Origin: Veillonella montpellierensis DSM 17217
Lineage (GTDB): Bacteria; Bacillota; Negativicutes; Veillonellales; Veillonellaceae
Assembly (NCBI RefSeq): GCF_000426745.1
Contig: NZ_KE384563.1
Location: forward strand, 39,683 to 103,682
Length of the DNA: 64,000 bases
Direction: 5' to 3'
Of this stretch, positions 25,902 through 37,357 are shown in pieces. The notes under the pieces were generated by a model. The model saw only the letters and a list, made by a program, of their open reading frames with translations. It was not told where the DNA came from and ran no database searches. The translations under genes were made by a program, and so were the position numbers. Within the stretch, counting starts at the first letter, position 1; each line of letters opens with the position of its first letter.

Positions 25902-27291
25902 TGTCAAAACCTCTTTTCAAAATATAATAATGTACCTAGAATGCTACGGCAAGAAATGTAAATATCAACTAATCGTTTATAATTAAACGCTCCACATTAG
26001 ATGATATCCTCTTGCGTGCTTCCTTTAATTGACAATGTCAGTATAGCATAGAATACAACATTGTTGAATAGTGTTTGACAGCGAATACCCTTACTAAATA
26101 TGCATAGAACTAGCAGTTTTGACGAAAAAAAGACGGTGCTATTCAAGAGAAAGTAAGAATTAATCAACGTTAATTCAATGATGAATTTTAGTTATAGGTA
26201 ATCTAACTATTTGTATTGTCAACGTGCATTTTTATGAAAAACATGAGTTTTTTGCATAGATTATACCTAAAATAGATGATAAATATAAAAATACATTCTT
26301 ATAGCATTGGTAGAGAATATAGAGATATTTAAAAATATAAATTGGGTTATTTTTATTCTTGTTAATGAATAAAAACTCTGTATTGCGTTGTGGACATCAC
26401 TTTCTTAAATATATCGATATGTAATTCGTTTCAAGAAAGACTATTAATTTAGTATATAGTAAATGTATTTATCAATAAGTTAAATAATAAATGGGAAAAT
26501 TGAGCCATACGTATTACATAGAGATACTAGTTAGATGATGTGATAGAGTATAAAACTTAGAGGCTGGTGATAGAGTATATAAACCATATATATCAACCTA
26601 TTTTATGATTTTAGATCCCTGCAGGTTGAGTATAGAGGTAAGTGATCATTATGCCACCGTAAGTTCTGCTATTATACGAATTGTTTTGTGTGCTAGAAAT
26701 AGTTGTAAAGCATTATATAAAAGTAAGAAGAGATACTTAATAGCGTGTAATGGTTGGCGTAGGTCTGAGCATTGCTATGCATCATATTTAATTGTTAGTG
26801 CATAATTATAGTTAAGTTATAGCATGTATAGTCATGAAATTATATTGATTATCTATGACTAACCATAGAGAATATCTACTATACGCTGTGGTGGAACGTA
26901 TACTATGATGAAGAAGCTAATATAGTGTTAATGATACACAACAATCGTTGGGTCTATCATTCATACATTGAATCTTGATGGATTCTATTAGTGATAGAAT
27001 TCCATAGTTTAATAGGCAACAGTACTCTATACGTTAGCATATAGTATTCATATATTTATTAGTATTTGGTGAAGATATAGAATGCAATGCTACTATAAAA
27101 TTTGATTATGATATACATTATAGATTGTCATATGTGAAACTTTAGTTTATACTATATAAAATAACTACTGTTGATAGAATAGATGATTCGTACTCCATAT
27201 GTTCTTACATGTGTTGTTATAGACATTATTTTCTAAGTAAGTAGAGATTATGTGGTAAATCATATATGTGTTATTGTAGAGGAGCATTGTT
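25902..27291. other. 1.4-kb gene-free divergent region
   Basis: This region separates the leftward dehydrogenase gene from the rightward brnQ. A 66-codon frame at 26605 lacks a ribosome site and looks random in composition. A palindrome CGTTTA-ATTA-TAAACG lies at 25974-25989, near the dehydrogenase promoter region. Nothing else could be identified; the length is unusual for this window. Confidence 0.4.
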
Positions 27292-28647
27292 ATGAAAAGT
27301 TCTCAAAATTTATCTGGCCGTGCGTATGTGGCGATTGGACTTATGCTGTTCGCCTTGTTTTTCGGCGCGGGCAATTTGATTTTCCCTGCCGCCTTAGGGC
27401 AACAGGCAGGTGTTAATGTGTGGTGGGCGATTATAGGTTTTATACTTACTGGTGTAGGACTTCCACTATTAGGTGTATTGGCAATGGGCCATTCTGGTTG
27501 TAAAAATACTGATGAATTAGCAGGGAGAGTTCATCCTTGGTATGGTCGAATTTACACAGTGCTATTGTATTTAGCCATTGGACCTATGTTCGCCATTCCT
27601 CGTACAGGGACTGTATCTTATGAAATTTCAGTTAAACCCTTTTTGGATGCCAGCATGTATTCACTTGAAACATGGTTTCTATTATTGTTTTTCTTGATTT
27701 CTTTATGGCTATCGATTAATCCTGCTAAATTAGTAAATCGCATTGGTAAAGTGTTAACGCCTTTATTGTTATGTGCCATTTTATTACTCATTGTAAAATC
27801 TTTAATAAGCCCTATGGGAAGTTATGATGTAGCACAAGAGGCCTATGCCACACCAATGATTGCTACAGTACAAGGCTTTTTAGATGGTTATAACACGATG
27901 GATGCATTGGCATCGCTGGTATTTGCTATTTTAGTGATTGATTTTGTTAAGTTGAGTGGCGCTACAAGTCGCGAAGAAATTACAGCATCTACAATGAAAG
28001 CCGGTATGATTGCCGTAGGACTACTTGGCTTTGTATATATATTTATTGGTAATATTGGTGCTACTAGCGTGGGGCAATTGGGTCTTTTAGAAACGGGAGC
28101 TCCTGTTTTGGCTGAAAGTGCGAAGTACTTTTTCGGTAACTTAGGGGCCGTAATCTTAGCCGTTATTGTTCTATTGGCTTGTTTGACTACTAGCATTGGG
28201 CTTATTACATCATGTGCTAGTTACTTCCATCAAATTTATGGTCGTATTGGATATAAAACATATGCCGTTATTTTTACACTTGTATCTTTTGTAGTTAGTA
28301 TGTATGGATTGAAAACTATTATTTCTGCGGCAATTCCAATTTTAATGCTCTTATATCCATTGACGATTGTGCTTATTTTCTTGGCACTAGCACATAATAT
28401 ATTTGGTGGACGCCGCTGTGTGTATGCCGTAACTATGGCATTTACTTTGGTTTCAGGTGTTGTAAGTGGTTTGGAAACGGCAGGTTTTGCACCAGCAACG
28501 GTAGAACTTTTATTTAAAGAATATGTGCCACTACATAGTGTTGGCATGGATTGGTTACCACTTGCCATTGTAGGCTTTATTATTGGATTAATTGTAAAAG
28601 CAATGACAAATGGAACAGATTGTGGAAATGAGAGAAGGGCTAATTAA
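27292..28647 (+). CDS. brnQ: Branched-chain amino acid transport system II carrier protein
   Basis: Sodium- or proton-coupled uptake of leucine, isoleucine and valine (LIVCS family) in the inner membrane. The 451-residue protein has about 12 hydrophobic helices and the family start GLMLFALFFGAGNLIFPAALGQQAG, with YLAIGPMFAIPRTGTVSYE near residue 100. AGAGGAGC precedes the ATG. Its stop codon overlaps the start of the next gene by one base (TAATG), so the two are translationally coupled. Confidence 0.95.
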   Translation: MKSSQNLSGRAYVAIGLMLFALFFGAGNLIFPAALGQQAGVNVWWAIIGFILTGVGLPLLGVLAMGHSGCKNTDELAGRVHPWYGRIYTVLLYLAIGPMFAIPRTGTVSYEISVKPFLDASMYSLETWFLLLFFLISLWLSINPAKLVNRIGKVLTPLLLCAILLLIVKSLISPMGSYDVAQEAYATPMIATVQGFLDGYNTMDALASLVFAILVIDFVKLSGATSREEITASTMKAGMIAVGLLGFVYIFIGNIGATSVGQLGLLETGAPVLAESAKYFFGNLGAVILAVIVLLACLTTSIGLITSCASYFHQIYGRIGYKTYAVIFTLVSFVVSMYGLKTIISAAIPILMLLYPLTIVLIFLALAHNIFGGRRCVYAVTMAFTLVSGVVSGLETAGFAPATVELLFKEYVPLHSVGMDWLPLAIVGFIIGLIVKAMTNGTDCGNERRAN

Positions 28648-29714
28648 TGAATACTAATTTTTTACCTAATTATACGATTGGTGGTCATGAGGCATATGAA
28701 GCAGTACCACATATTGTAAGACCTGTGGGAAAACGTGTTTGTATTATTGGGGGAAAAACAGCATTATCTAAGGCGATGCCTATTTTGCGACCTATTTTAG
28801 TGAACAGTGATTTGGAAATCACTGGTGAAATTGTATATGGTAAAGAATGTTGCTATGAACGAGCTGATGAAATTGCATCTATGCCAGAAGTGCAAGATGC
28901 GGATGTACTTTTTGCTATCGGTGGGGGACGCGCAATCGATACTGTGAAAATTGTATCGGGGCGACTTGGAAATAAACCATTTTTTACATTCCCTACGGTA
29001 GCGTCAACCTGTGCAGCCACTTCGAAGGTAGCTGCTACATATACACCAGATCATATCTTTCGCGATGCTTATTATTTGGATCGCCAAGCAATTCATTGCT
29101 TTATTGATGCACAAATATTAGTAGAAGCGCCTGTTAAATTTGTTTGGGCCGGCATGGGAGATACGATTGCTAAGCATTATGAACCAGAATTTTCTTCTAG
29201 AGGGCAAGCATTAACCTACGAGTCTGAATTAGGTGTTACTGTATCGCGCCTATGCTCAGAACCTATTAAGCGAGATGGGGTTGCTGCCTTACAATCGGCT
29301 AAACGAGAAGAACGATCCGAGGCATTTGATCAGATTTGTTTAGCCATTATTGTAACCACTGGAATTGCCTCAACGTGTTTGATAGAAGGATATAATAGTA
29401 ATTTGGCACATGCTATTTGCTATGGTGCGTCTACCTTTGAAACGGTGGCGACAAGACATTTACACGGGGAGATCGTTTCTTATGGCGTACTTGTGCTTTT
29501 AACGTTGGATAAACAAATTGAAGAACGAGATACGTGGCTTGCTATTTATAAAGAAATGGGGTGGCCTACGTGTTTGGGAGATTTGGAGTTAGACGTAGCC
29601 GCAATCCCAGCTATATTAGATAAAGCTATGGCTGTACCAGATACGAATGTGAGTGCTTACCCCGTCACACGCGATGCTGTGGAAAAAGCGATATATGAAT
29701 TGGAAAGAGTATAA
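28647..29714 (+). CDS. Iron-containing alcohol dehydrogenase family protein (GldA/HcxA-like)
   Basis: A 355-residue cytoplasmic dehydrogenase of the glycerol dehydrogenase-like branch. The nucleotide motif is IGGGRAIDTVKI (about 91-102), and metal-ligand positions are visible in GMGDTIAKHYE (Asp), NLAHAICYG (His) and RHLHGEIVSYG (His). The nearest characterised relatives I recall are glycerol dehydrogenase and E. coli YbdH/HcxA, which reduces 2-oxo acids. The one-base overlap with brnQ makes a link to amino-acid-derived 2-oxo acids more likely than glycerol, but this is inference. A terminator follows immediately. Confidence 0.85.
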   Translation: MNTNFLPNYTIGGHEAYEAVPHIVRPVGKRVCIIGGKTALSKAMPILRPILVNSDLEITGEIVYGKECCYERADEIASMPEVQDADVLFAIGGGRAIDTVKIVSGRLGNKPFFTFPTVASTCAATSKVAATYTPDHIFRDAYYLDRQAIHCFIDAQILVEAPVKFVWAGMGDTIAKHYEPEFSSRGQALTYESELGVTVSRLCSEPIKRDGVAALQSAKREERSEAFDQICLAIIVTTGIASTCLIEGYNSNLAHAICYGASTFETVATRHLHGEIVSYGVLVLLTLDKQIEERDTWLAIYKEMGWPTCLGDLELDVAAIPAILDKAMAVPDTNVSAYPVTRDAVEKAIYELERV

Positions 29715-29726
29715 TTTATATGATTT

Positions 29727-29766
29727 ATGCCATCTAATGGAGATTCTATTAGATGGCATATTTTTA
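29727..29766 (+). terminator. Terminator of the brnQ operon
   Basis: TATGCCATCTAAT (29727-29739) and its complement (29748-29760) form a 13-bp stem followed by TTTTT, starting only 13 bases after the stop codon. Confidence 0.9.
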
Positions 29767-30334
29767 GAATTATAGGACAAAACGTGTTGTTTTAAATGCT
29801 GATAGAACTAGAAAATACCTAGCTTCATCGGCATTTTATCTTTTTTGTGAACTTTAAAGGGCGTACACAATGTGTTGCAAAAAAGCTGAAAACACTTTCA
29901 TTTACTGACCTAAATAGGGTTTTATCTTTCTAGAAATATATTTTTTTATGTAGTTTTAGAAAAAAGAGGGTATTTGAACTATGTATCTAGTATGTGGCGC
30001 CACGTTGTTAGATGCAGAATACTTTATTACATACAAGAATCTTTCGCTACATAAAGGAAATATCTAATTAGAATATACAAACAAGCTAGGTAATGATTCA
30101 TTTTGCATAGATAGGAGTTATGAAAAGAATTCATTGTATAACACATTATGCGGATCTACTATAGAATTAGTGAATAATTACTAGTAAGAGTATCAAGGAG
30201 GAGTAGAAAAAATTAGGAAAATTTGTTAGTATAATGAATAGAAATTATTGGAACTTAAAATATTATATATGCAGAGAACTATCTATTGGTGTAGTCGTGC
30301 ATAGTGATAATTCAGTGATGATAGAGAGGTTTAT
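29767..30334. other. Gene-free spacer
   Basis: About 570 bases after the brnQ operon terminator. Only short broken frames are present, including an AAGGAGGAG at about 30196 that is not followed by a useful frame. A TATAAT-like box near 30231 may serve the following small gene. Confidence 0.4.
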
Positions 30335-30577
30335 ATGCATGAAATTGTAGTAGGAGGATTATACCGTCATTTTAAAGGAATGCTATATTATGTTTCTAAT
30401 ATTGCTATTCATTCTGAAACGGGTGAACCCTTTGTAGTATATCAACAATTGTATGGGGAACGAAAAACCTATATACGTCCGTTAGTCATGTTTGCTAGTG
30501 AAGTGGATCATGAAAAATATCCAGAAGTAACTCAAAAAGAAAGGTTTAAACTGCTGTCTGGAAGAGATGAGAGATAA
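30335..30577 (+). CDS. DUF1653 family protein
   Basis: Small 80-residue cytoplasmic protein of the DUF1653 family, whose role is not known. It has the typical opening GGLYRHFKGMLYYVSNIAIHSETGEP and the closing QLYGERKTYIRPLVMFASEVD. The start has only a GAGAGG site. The HAD phosphatase gene begins 15 bases downstream, so they are likely one transcript. Confidence 0.85.
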   Translation: MHEIVVGGLYRHFKGMLYYVSNIAIHSETGEPFVVYQQLYGERKTYIRPLVMFASEVDHEKYPEVTQKERFKLLSGRDER

Positions 30578-30592
30578 CGATTAGGAGGTACT

Positions 30593-31372
30593 GTGGAACA
30601 AAAACTTTTCTTTTTTGACGTGGATAATACATTGGCTGTTTGGCCAGATTGCCATATTCCTGATAGCGCTATATATGCATTGGCACAATTGCAACAAGCG
30701 GGGCATCGTGTGGCATTAGCTACAGGCCGTATTCAAAAGGATGCAGCTAGATTTGCGGCACGCTTGGGGTTGACAGATTTTGTGGCAGATGGGGGCTATA
30801 GTGTTACGATTGATAATACAATACATTGCATGCAAGGCTTACCCCATGATACATGTCTTAACTACTTGTCCATGTTGGAAGAAAAAAATGTGTACTGGGC
30901 GGTTACTGACAGTAATGAGTTGCGTCGCATTACGCCTTATAAGGAAATTTTGGAATGGCATCCTGAATGGGATGTATTTCACACTGTTGTTGATCCGTCA
31001 TATGATTATCGACAATCAAAGCAGTTTTACAAAATTTATGTATTTTTTAAGCCAGGGGAAGAAGAGGCTAAACAAATTACGCATATGACAGAAAAATTAA
31101 TCCGTTATGGTGAAGGCTGCCTTTTGTTTGAACCTATGGATAAATCACGGGGCATTTATAAAATGCTTAATTATTTTGGTATGCGTGAGGATCAAGTCGT
31201 TGTGTTTGGTGATGGTTATAATGATTTATCTATGTTTAATCCGGCATGGACTAATATTGCCATGGGCAATGGTAGAGAGCCGTTAAAAAAGGCCGCAGAT
31301 TATGTAACGGCTTCTTGTGATGATGATGGTATTTTGAAAGCTTGCCAACATTTTGGATGGGTCGATACATAG
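30593..31372 (+). CDS. Cof-type HAD-superfamily phosphatase
   Basis: Haloacid dehalogenase-type phosphatase of the Cof/YbiV class, probably acting on sugar phosphates or nucleotides. Motif I is FFFDVDNTL (nucleophile Asp9), motif II is ALATGR, and motif IV is VVFGDGYNDLSMF with a large alpha/beta cap between. The 259-residue length is typical. Translation begins at GTG after a strong AGGAGGT. The substrate cannot be deduced. Confidence 0.88.
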   Translation: MEQKLFFFDVDNTLAVWPDCHIPDSAIYALAQLQQAGHRVALATGRIQKDAARFAARLGLTDFVADGGYSVTIDNTIHCMQGLPHDTCLNYLSMLEEKNVYWAVTDSNELRRITPYKEILEWHPEWDVFHTVVDPSYDYRQSKQFYKIYVFFKPGEEEAKQITHMTEKLIRYGEGCLLFEPMDKSRGIYKMLNYFGMREDQVVVFGDGYNDLSMFNPAWTNIAMGNGREPLKKAADYVTASCDDDGILKACQHFGWVDT

Positions 31373-31435
31373 ATATTTGATGATATAGATAGTGATAATG
31401 TACAAGTGGTCCTTCGTGGCTACTAGTAAAGGATA

Positions 31436-32077
31436 ATGATGAATAGTAAACAAATTTTATGTGTTATGATGTTAGTAATTATGGCCGTGATAAGTTCTGC
31501 TTGTAGTCTAAATACAACGCAGATGAGCGTTCAGTCAAAAGGCACTGTAGAAAGCACGGGCATGCCTAACTTTACACCAGAACCAATAGCAGATAGTTAT
31601 GCCACATTTAATACAAACATGGGAACATTCAAAGTTCGCTTATATGGGTCCAAAGCACCAATTACGGTGAAAAATTTTGAATATTTAGTGAAGCAAGGAT
31701 TTTATAAGGGGCTTACATTTCATCGTGTTATTGATGGATTTATGATTCAAGGCGGCGATCCGGCTGGCAATGGTACAGGCGGACCTGGCTATGAAATACC
31801 AGATGAGTTTTCTAATGATTTGCACTTTAACCAAATGGGTGTGTTAGCGATGGCTAATCGAGGCCCTAACACAGGGGGATCGCAATTTTTTATTACCTTA
31901 GCACCTACGGATTGGTTAGAGAATAAACATACTATTTTTGGTGTCGTTGTACAAGGTATGGACGTGGTTATTAACATTGGAAAAGTACCGACTAATGAGC
32001 AAAATAAACCTAAAAAGCCAGTTATTATTAACTCTATTGTTTTAGAACCAATTCCAGAAACTAAATCGAGTAAGTAA
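31436..32077 (+). CDS. Cyclophilin-type peptidyl-prolyl isomerase lipoprotein
   Basis: Prolyl cis-trans isomerase exported as a lipoprotein. The N-terminus MMNSKQILCVMMLVIMAVISSAC has a lipobox SSAC with acyl Cys23. The cyclophilin domain (about 55-205) includes VKNFEYLVKQGFYKGLTFHRVIDGFMIQGGD, followed by GTGGPGYEIPDEF and GGSQFFITL. The Arg of FHRVI and the QFFITL motif are catalytic-site markers. It probably folds proteins in the periplasm. It stands close to, but not overlapping, its neighbours. Confidence 0.93.
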   Translation: MMNSKQILCVMMLVIMAVISSACSLNTTQMSVQSKGTVESTGMPNFTPEPIADSYATFNTNMGTFKVRLYGSKAPITVKNFEYLVKQGFYKGLTFHRVIDGFMIQGGDPAGNGTGGPGYEIPDEFSNDLHFNQMGVLAMANRGPNTGGSQFFITLAPTDWLENKHTIFGVVVQGMDVVINIGKVPTNEQNKPKKPVIINSIVLEPIPETKSSK

Positions 32078-32153
32078 CAAGCAACATGAGTAGGCATGAC
32101 TTGTAAAAATGATTATGTAATAGAGTACTGATATATACTTATATAGGAGTAAC

Positions 32154-32417
32154 GTGAATTATACATATATAGTGGAATGTAGTGATCATACATATTATAC
32201 AGGATGGACAACAGACTTAAAGCACCGCATGAAAGCACATAATGGTGTAATCGCAGGTGGTGCCAAATATACGAGAATACGTCGACCTGTGCAGCTTGTA
32301 TGGTATGCAGTATTTTCTACAAAGCGTGAAGCACAAGCAAAAGAATATGCGATTAAACAACTTTCTCGTAAGGATAAAGAAAAACTGATCGAAACTTTTA
32401 CCGGTGACGATTTGTGA
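32154..32417 (+). CDS. GIY-YIG nuclease superfamily protein
   Basis: An 87-residue single-domain GIY-YIG protein of the YhbQ/UPF0213 type. The motif appears as YTYIVECSDHTYYTGWTTDLKHRMKAHN, with the catalytic-type Arg in KHRMKAHN and the late Glu in KREAQAKEYAIKQL. The first triplet is YIV rather than GIY, as in many members. GTG start after AGGAG. DNA repair or turnover is suggested by the family, but the role is unproven. Confidence 0.88.
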   Translation: MNYTYIVECSDHTYYTGWTTDLKHRMKAHNGVIAGGAKYTRIRRPVQLVWYAVFSTKREAQAKEYAIKQLSRKDKEKLIETFTGDDL

Positions 32418-32589
32418 TAAAGCATGATTATGAGATGGAGTTGATAGGTTGGTTAGCATGCATTCTGCTAATGGTGCGATAGAAATTATAAAAGAAACTA
32501 AGATATAGAAGTCAAATCATCTATTATATGATATACTATAAAAGATTAAGTAAAAAAAGTAGGTTTCCATAGGTCAAGGGAGGAATCGG

Positions 32590-33048
32590 ATGAAACAGGT
32601 GTTAGTGTCTGTTAAAAGTATTCAGCGAGACCGTGATGGCGAAGACACCGTTGTAGAACTAATTTCATCGGGTCGTTACTATGAGCGACAAGGTGTAAAA
32701 TACATTATATATAATGAAAGTGAAGTTACGGGATTAGAGGGCGTTAAGACAACTATTAAAGTCTATCCTAATTCCGTTGTTTTATTGCGTACCGGTGATG
32801 TCAATATGCGTCATCAATATGTGCTCAATGAAAAGCATGAATCTGTATATCAAACACCGTATGGACAACTTCATATGGCAGTATATACACATGAGTTTAA
32901 TGTATCTATTCAAGATGGCATAGGAAGTGTTCACTTAGGATATGATATTTCAGTAGATGGAGAATGGCAATTTTATAATCAATTAACAATTACATTGCGG
33001 GAGGATACAGAAAATGGATATGAAAGAAATTCTAAAGGAAGGGATTAA
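32590..33048 (+). CDS. DUF1934 (YwiB-like) calycin-fold protein
   Basis: A 152-residue protein of the DUF1934/YwiB family, predicted beta-barrel (calycin-like); function unknown. Characteristic pieces are YIIYNESEVTGLEGVKTTIKVYPN and QTPYGQLHMAVYTHEFNVSI. It overlaps the start of argS by 35 bases, the same order as ywiB-argS in Bacillus, so it is probably coupled to argS expression. A GGGAGG site precedes the ATG. Confidence 0.87.
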   Translation: MKQVLVSVKSIQRDRDGEDTVVELISSGRYYERQGVKYIIYNESEVTGLEGVKTTIKVYPNSVVLLRTGDVNMRHQYVLNEKHESVYQTPYGQLHMAVYTHEFNVSIQDGIGSVHLGYDISVDGEWQFYNQLTITLREDTENGYERNSKGRD

Positions 33049-34678
33049 TACAGCCTTACAACAAGCAATTCAAAAAGGTCATTTACCAGAAGGTGTGTAT
33101 CCAGAAGTAGTACTAGAAGTGCCACCGCAAAAAGAGTTTGGAGATTTTTCGTCGAATATTGCCATGCAGTCAGCACGTGTGGCCCGTAAAAATCCAAAAA
33201 TGATTGCAGAAGCGATTATGGAAGAAATGAAGTTTGACTGGTTAGACCATGCAGAAGTGGCTGGTGCAGGGTTTATTAACTTTTACTTGCAATCTGATGT
33301 AGTATATGACACATTAAAACATATATTAACTACAGGTAAGGAATATGGTAATCAACCGCTTCGTGAAACTGATACAATTCAAGTTGAATATGTAAGTGCA
33401 AACCCTACGGGACCATTGCATGTGGGACATGGCCGAGGTGCTGCCTACGGCAGTGCATTGGTAAATTTGTTGCGTGCTAGTGGATATCATGTGCAAGCAG
33501 AATATTACATCAATGACGCAGGCAATCAGATTAATAATTTAGCTAAATCAGTGGAAGCACGGTATCAAGAATTGTTAGGTAATAGCGTGGAATTTCCTGA
33601 AGATGGGTATCGTGGGGCAGATATTGTGGATACTGCTAAATCATTGTTAGCCACATATGGCAATCAATTAGCAGCCATGACGGTGGAAGAACGGCATGCA
33701 TTTTTTAAAGAAGAAGCATATAAATTAAAATTAGATGCTTTAAAAGATACATTGGGAAAATTTAATGTTCATTTTGATAAGTGGTTTAGTGAACGCACAT
33801 TGCATGATTCTGGAGATGTGATGGCAGCCATTAAAGAATTACAAGACAAAGGCGCTATTTATGAAAAAGAAGGTGCATTGTGGTTGAATTCTACTGCCTA
33901 TGGTGACGACAAAGATCGTGTGGTTATTCGTGATAATGGGGTACCTACTTATTTGGCAGCGGATATAGCATACCATCGCAATAAATATCAACGAGGCTTT
34001 AAAGAAATGATAAATATTTGGGGGGCTGATCATCATGGGTATGTGGCTCGTGTGAAAGCGGCTATGTCCTCCTTTGGCTTTGATGCAAATCGACTAACCG
34101 TATTGTTGTTACAAATGGTGGCATTATTCCGTGATGGACAACTTGTTAAAATGTCGAAACGGACTGGTGAATCCGTTACACTCGATGAATTGATGGAAGA
34201 AGTAGGCGTTGATGCAGCGCGATACTTTTTCTTAATGCGTTCCTTAGATAGTCAATTAGATTTTGATATTAATTTAGCAACATCTCATAGTAATGATAAT
34301 CCTGTGTACTATATACAATATGCCCATGCACGAATTCACAGTATTTATCGACAAGTTAGTGAAGCAGGCATTTTTTATGGCGATTGGAATCACACTGATT
34401 TTACCGTATTAACGGCGGAATCTGAATTAGAATTGATTAAAAAATTAGGCTCCTACGAAGAGGAAGTACAGGTGGCAGCTAAATTACGAGCACCACATCG
34501 AATTTCTCGTTATTTATATGATTTGGCGGGTATGTTCCACTCATTCTATCGCCAAGGCCGTATCATGGGTGTGGATAGCCAATTACAACAAGCACGCTTA
34601 GGATTGATTACGGCAATAGCTTTGGTGTTGGAGCATGGACTTAATATATTAGGCGTATCGGCACCAGAAAAAATGTAA
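33014..34678 (+). CDS. argS: Arginine--tRNA ligase
   Basis: Class I aminoacyl-tRNA synthetase charging tRNA-Arg. The 554 residues contain the N-terminal Add-1 domain, the HIGH signature as PTGPLHVGHGRGAAYGSAL (about 127-145), ADHHGYVARVKAA, and the KMSKR signature as VKMSKRTGE. The anticodon-binding helical domain occupies the end (LRAPHRISRYLYDLAGMFHSFY). The start overlaps the DUF1934 gene; an ATG two codons later is an alternative. Confidence 0.97.
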   Translation: MDMKEILKEGINTALQQAIQKGHLPEGVYPEVVLEVPPQKEFGDFSSNIAMQSARVARKNPKMIAEAIMEEMKFDWLDHAEVAGAGFINFYLQSDVVYDTLKHILTTGKEYGNQPLRETDTIQVEYVSANPTGPLHVGHGRGAAYGSALVNLLRASGYHVQAEYYINDAGNQINNLAKSVEARYQELLGNSVEFPEDGYRGADIVDTAKSLLATYGNQLAAMTVEERHAFFKEEAYKLKLDALKDTLGKFNVHFDKWFSERTLHDSGDVMAAIKELQDKGAIYEKEGALWLNSTAYGDDKDRVVIRDNGVPTYLAADIAYHRNKYQRGFKEMINIWGADHHGYVARVKAAMSSFGFDANRLTVLLLQMVALFRDGQLVKMSKRTGESVTLDELMEEVGVDAARYFFLMRSLDSQLDFDINLATSHSNDNPVYYIQYAHARIHSIYRQVSEAGIFYGDWNHTDFTVLTAESELELIKKLGSYEEEVQVAAKLRAPHRISRYLYDLAGMFHSFYRQGRIMGVDSQLQQARLGLITAIALVLEHGLNILGVSAPEKM

Positions 34679-34798
34679 ATGGCACTTTCTACGACGTATC
34701 ATAGGAATTCTAATGATTAATTGGTAATTAGAGATAACAAATTTAGAAAATTAGTATATAATAAAATGTATGAGATTTGATGTATGACAATGACATAG

Positions 34799-36451
<1,653 letters not shown>

Positions 36452-36465
36452 TGTATTGTAAAGAT

Positions 36466-36502
36466 AATAGGACTATTTTGATTCGTGAATAGTCCTATTT
36501 TT
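36466..36502 (+). terminator. Terminator of pyrG
   Basis: AATAGGACTATT (36466-36477) pairs with AATAGTCCTATT (36488-36499) and runs into a stretch of T. Confidence 0.85.
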
Positions 36503-36562
36503 CATAGCTCTTTTATGAAGAAAACCATCGAATTACTACTGGTTAGATAGAAAAAGTAATTA

Positions 36563-36592
36563 TTGACAATGTTTTTTATAGACCGTTATAAT
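36563..36592 (+). promoter_or_regulatory. Consensus sigmaA-type promoter of the S1-domain gene
   Basis: TTGACA (36563-36568) and TATAAT (36587-36592) are both perfect matches with an 18-base spacer, about 100 bases upstream of the S1-domain gene. Confidence 0.75.
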
Positions 36593-36692
36593 GATACAAC
36601 AAGTAGTTTTTAGTTAGTAGTCATGTACTATAAAGTGAGAAAGCTGAGAACTTAATTATTGATGTATAATCTTGTGGAGGAAAGAAGTTAGC

Positions 36693-37169
36693 ATGGCTAT
36701 TGAAGTAGGCAATGTTCTAGAAGGAACAATAACAGGAATTACCAAATTTGGTGCCTTTGTAGATTTAGGAGAAAAACAAACAGGACTGGTTCACATTTCT
36801 GAGGTTTCTAACGAATATGTAGAGAATATTAATGATTTTTTAAAAGTGACCGATCAAGTAAAAGTAAAAGTGTTAACGGTGGAAGGTAATAAAATCAGTT
36901 TATCCATTAAACAAACACAACCAAACACGGTTTCTGCTAAAGAAGAGGGAACGGCTAGAAACTTTGATAGTACTTCTACAAGAGGGTATGTAACGGATAA
37001 AGGCCTACGGCGAGATAGCTTTGATAAAAAACGAACAGCGAGTCGAAGCGGTCAATTGTCGTTTGAAGAAAAAATGAAACGCTTTTTGAAAGACAGTGAT
37101 GAGCGTTTAACCGATATAAAACGTAATACCGAATCTAAACGAGGCGGTCGAGGTGGCCGTAGAGGTTAA
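36693..37169 (+). CDS. S1 RNA-binding domain protein (YabR/GSP13-like)
   Basis: A 158-residue protein with one N-terminal S1 OB-fold (about 1-75; VGNVLEGTITGITKFGAFVDL and GLVHISEVSNEYV) and a basic, probably unstructured tail ending KRGGRGGRRG, an RGG-like RNA-binding tip. It presumably binds RNA or the ribosome, like the small Firmicute S1 proteins YabR/YugI. The ATG at 36693 is preceded by TGGAGG; the frame is open 7 codons upstream. It has its own strong promoter, suggesting high expression. Confidence 0.88.
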   Translation: MAIEVGNVLEGTITGITKFGAFVDLGEKQTGLVHISEVSNEYVENINDFLKVTDQVKVKVLTVEGNKISLSIKQTQPNTVSAKEEGTARNFDSTSTRGYVTDKGLRRDSFDKKRTASRSGQLSFEEKMKRFLKDSDERLTDIKRNTESKRGGRGGRRG

Positions 37170-37170
37170 T

Positions 37171-37210
37171 AAACAAGAGGTGACAGTTAGATGTCATCTC
37201 TTTCTTGTTA
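37171..37210 (+). terminator. Terminator of the S1-domain gene
   Basis: AAGAGGTGACA pairs with TGTCATCTCTT (one wobble) directly after the stop codon; the flanking AACAAGA and TCTTGTT extend the symmetry. The T-tract is interrupted by C. Confidence 0.7.
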
Positions 37211-37357
37211 TAGGGTGAGCAAATGAGTTATAGAGCTAGTAGATAGTAGAGAAATATAATAGATAATTCATGCATAAGGAATATGCTAAGTTCATTTAAA
37301 TTGTAAATGAAGCGTACTAATATGCATGTTAATCGATTAAATTGTTAGGTGTAGGGT

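Noticed and set aside
26605-26805. 66-codon frame on the plus strand in the large gap
   Set aside because: No ribosome site, unusual composition and no recognisable motif; likely chance.
26880-26910. GTGGTGGAACGT resembling the T-box antiterminator sequence
   Set aside because: The match to the GGGTGGNACCGCG core is incomplete and no specifier or terminator stems were found before brnQ.
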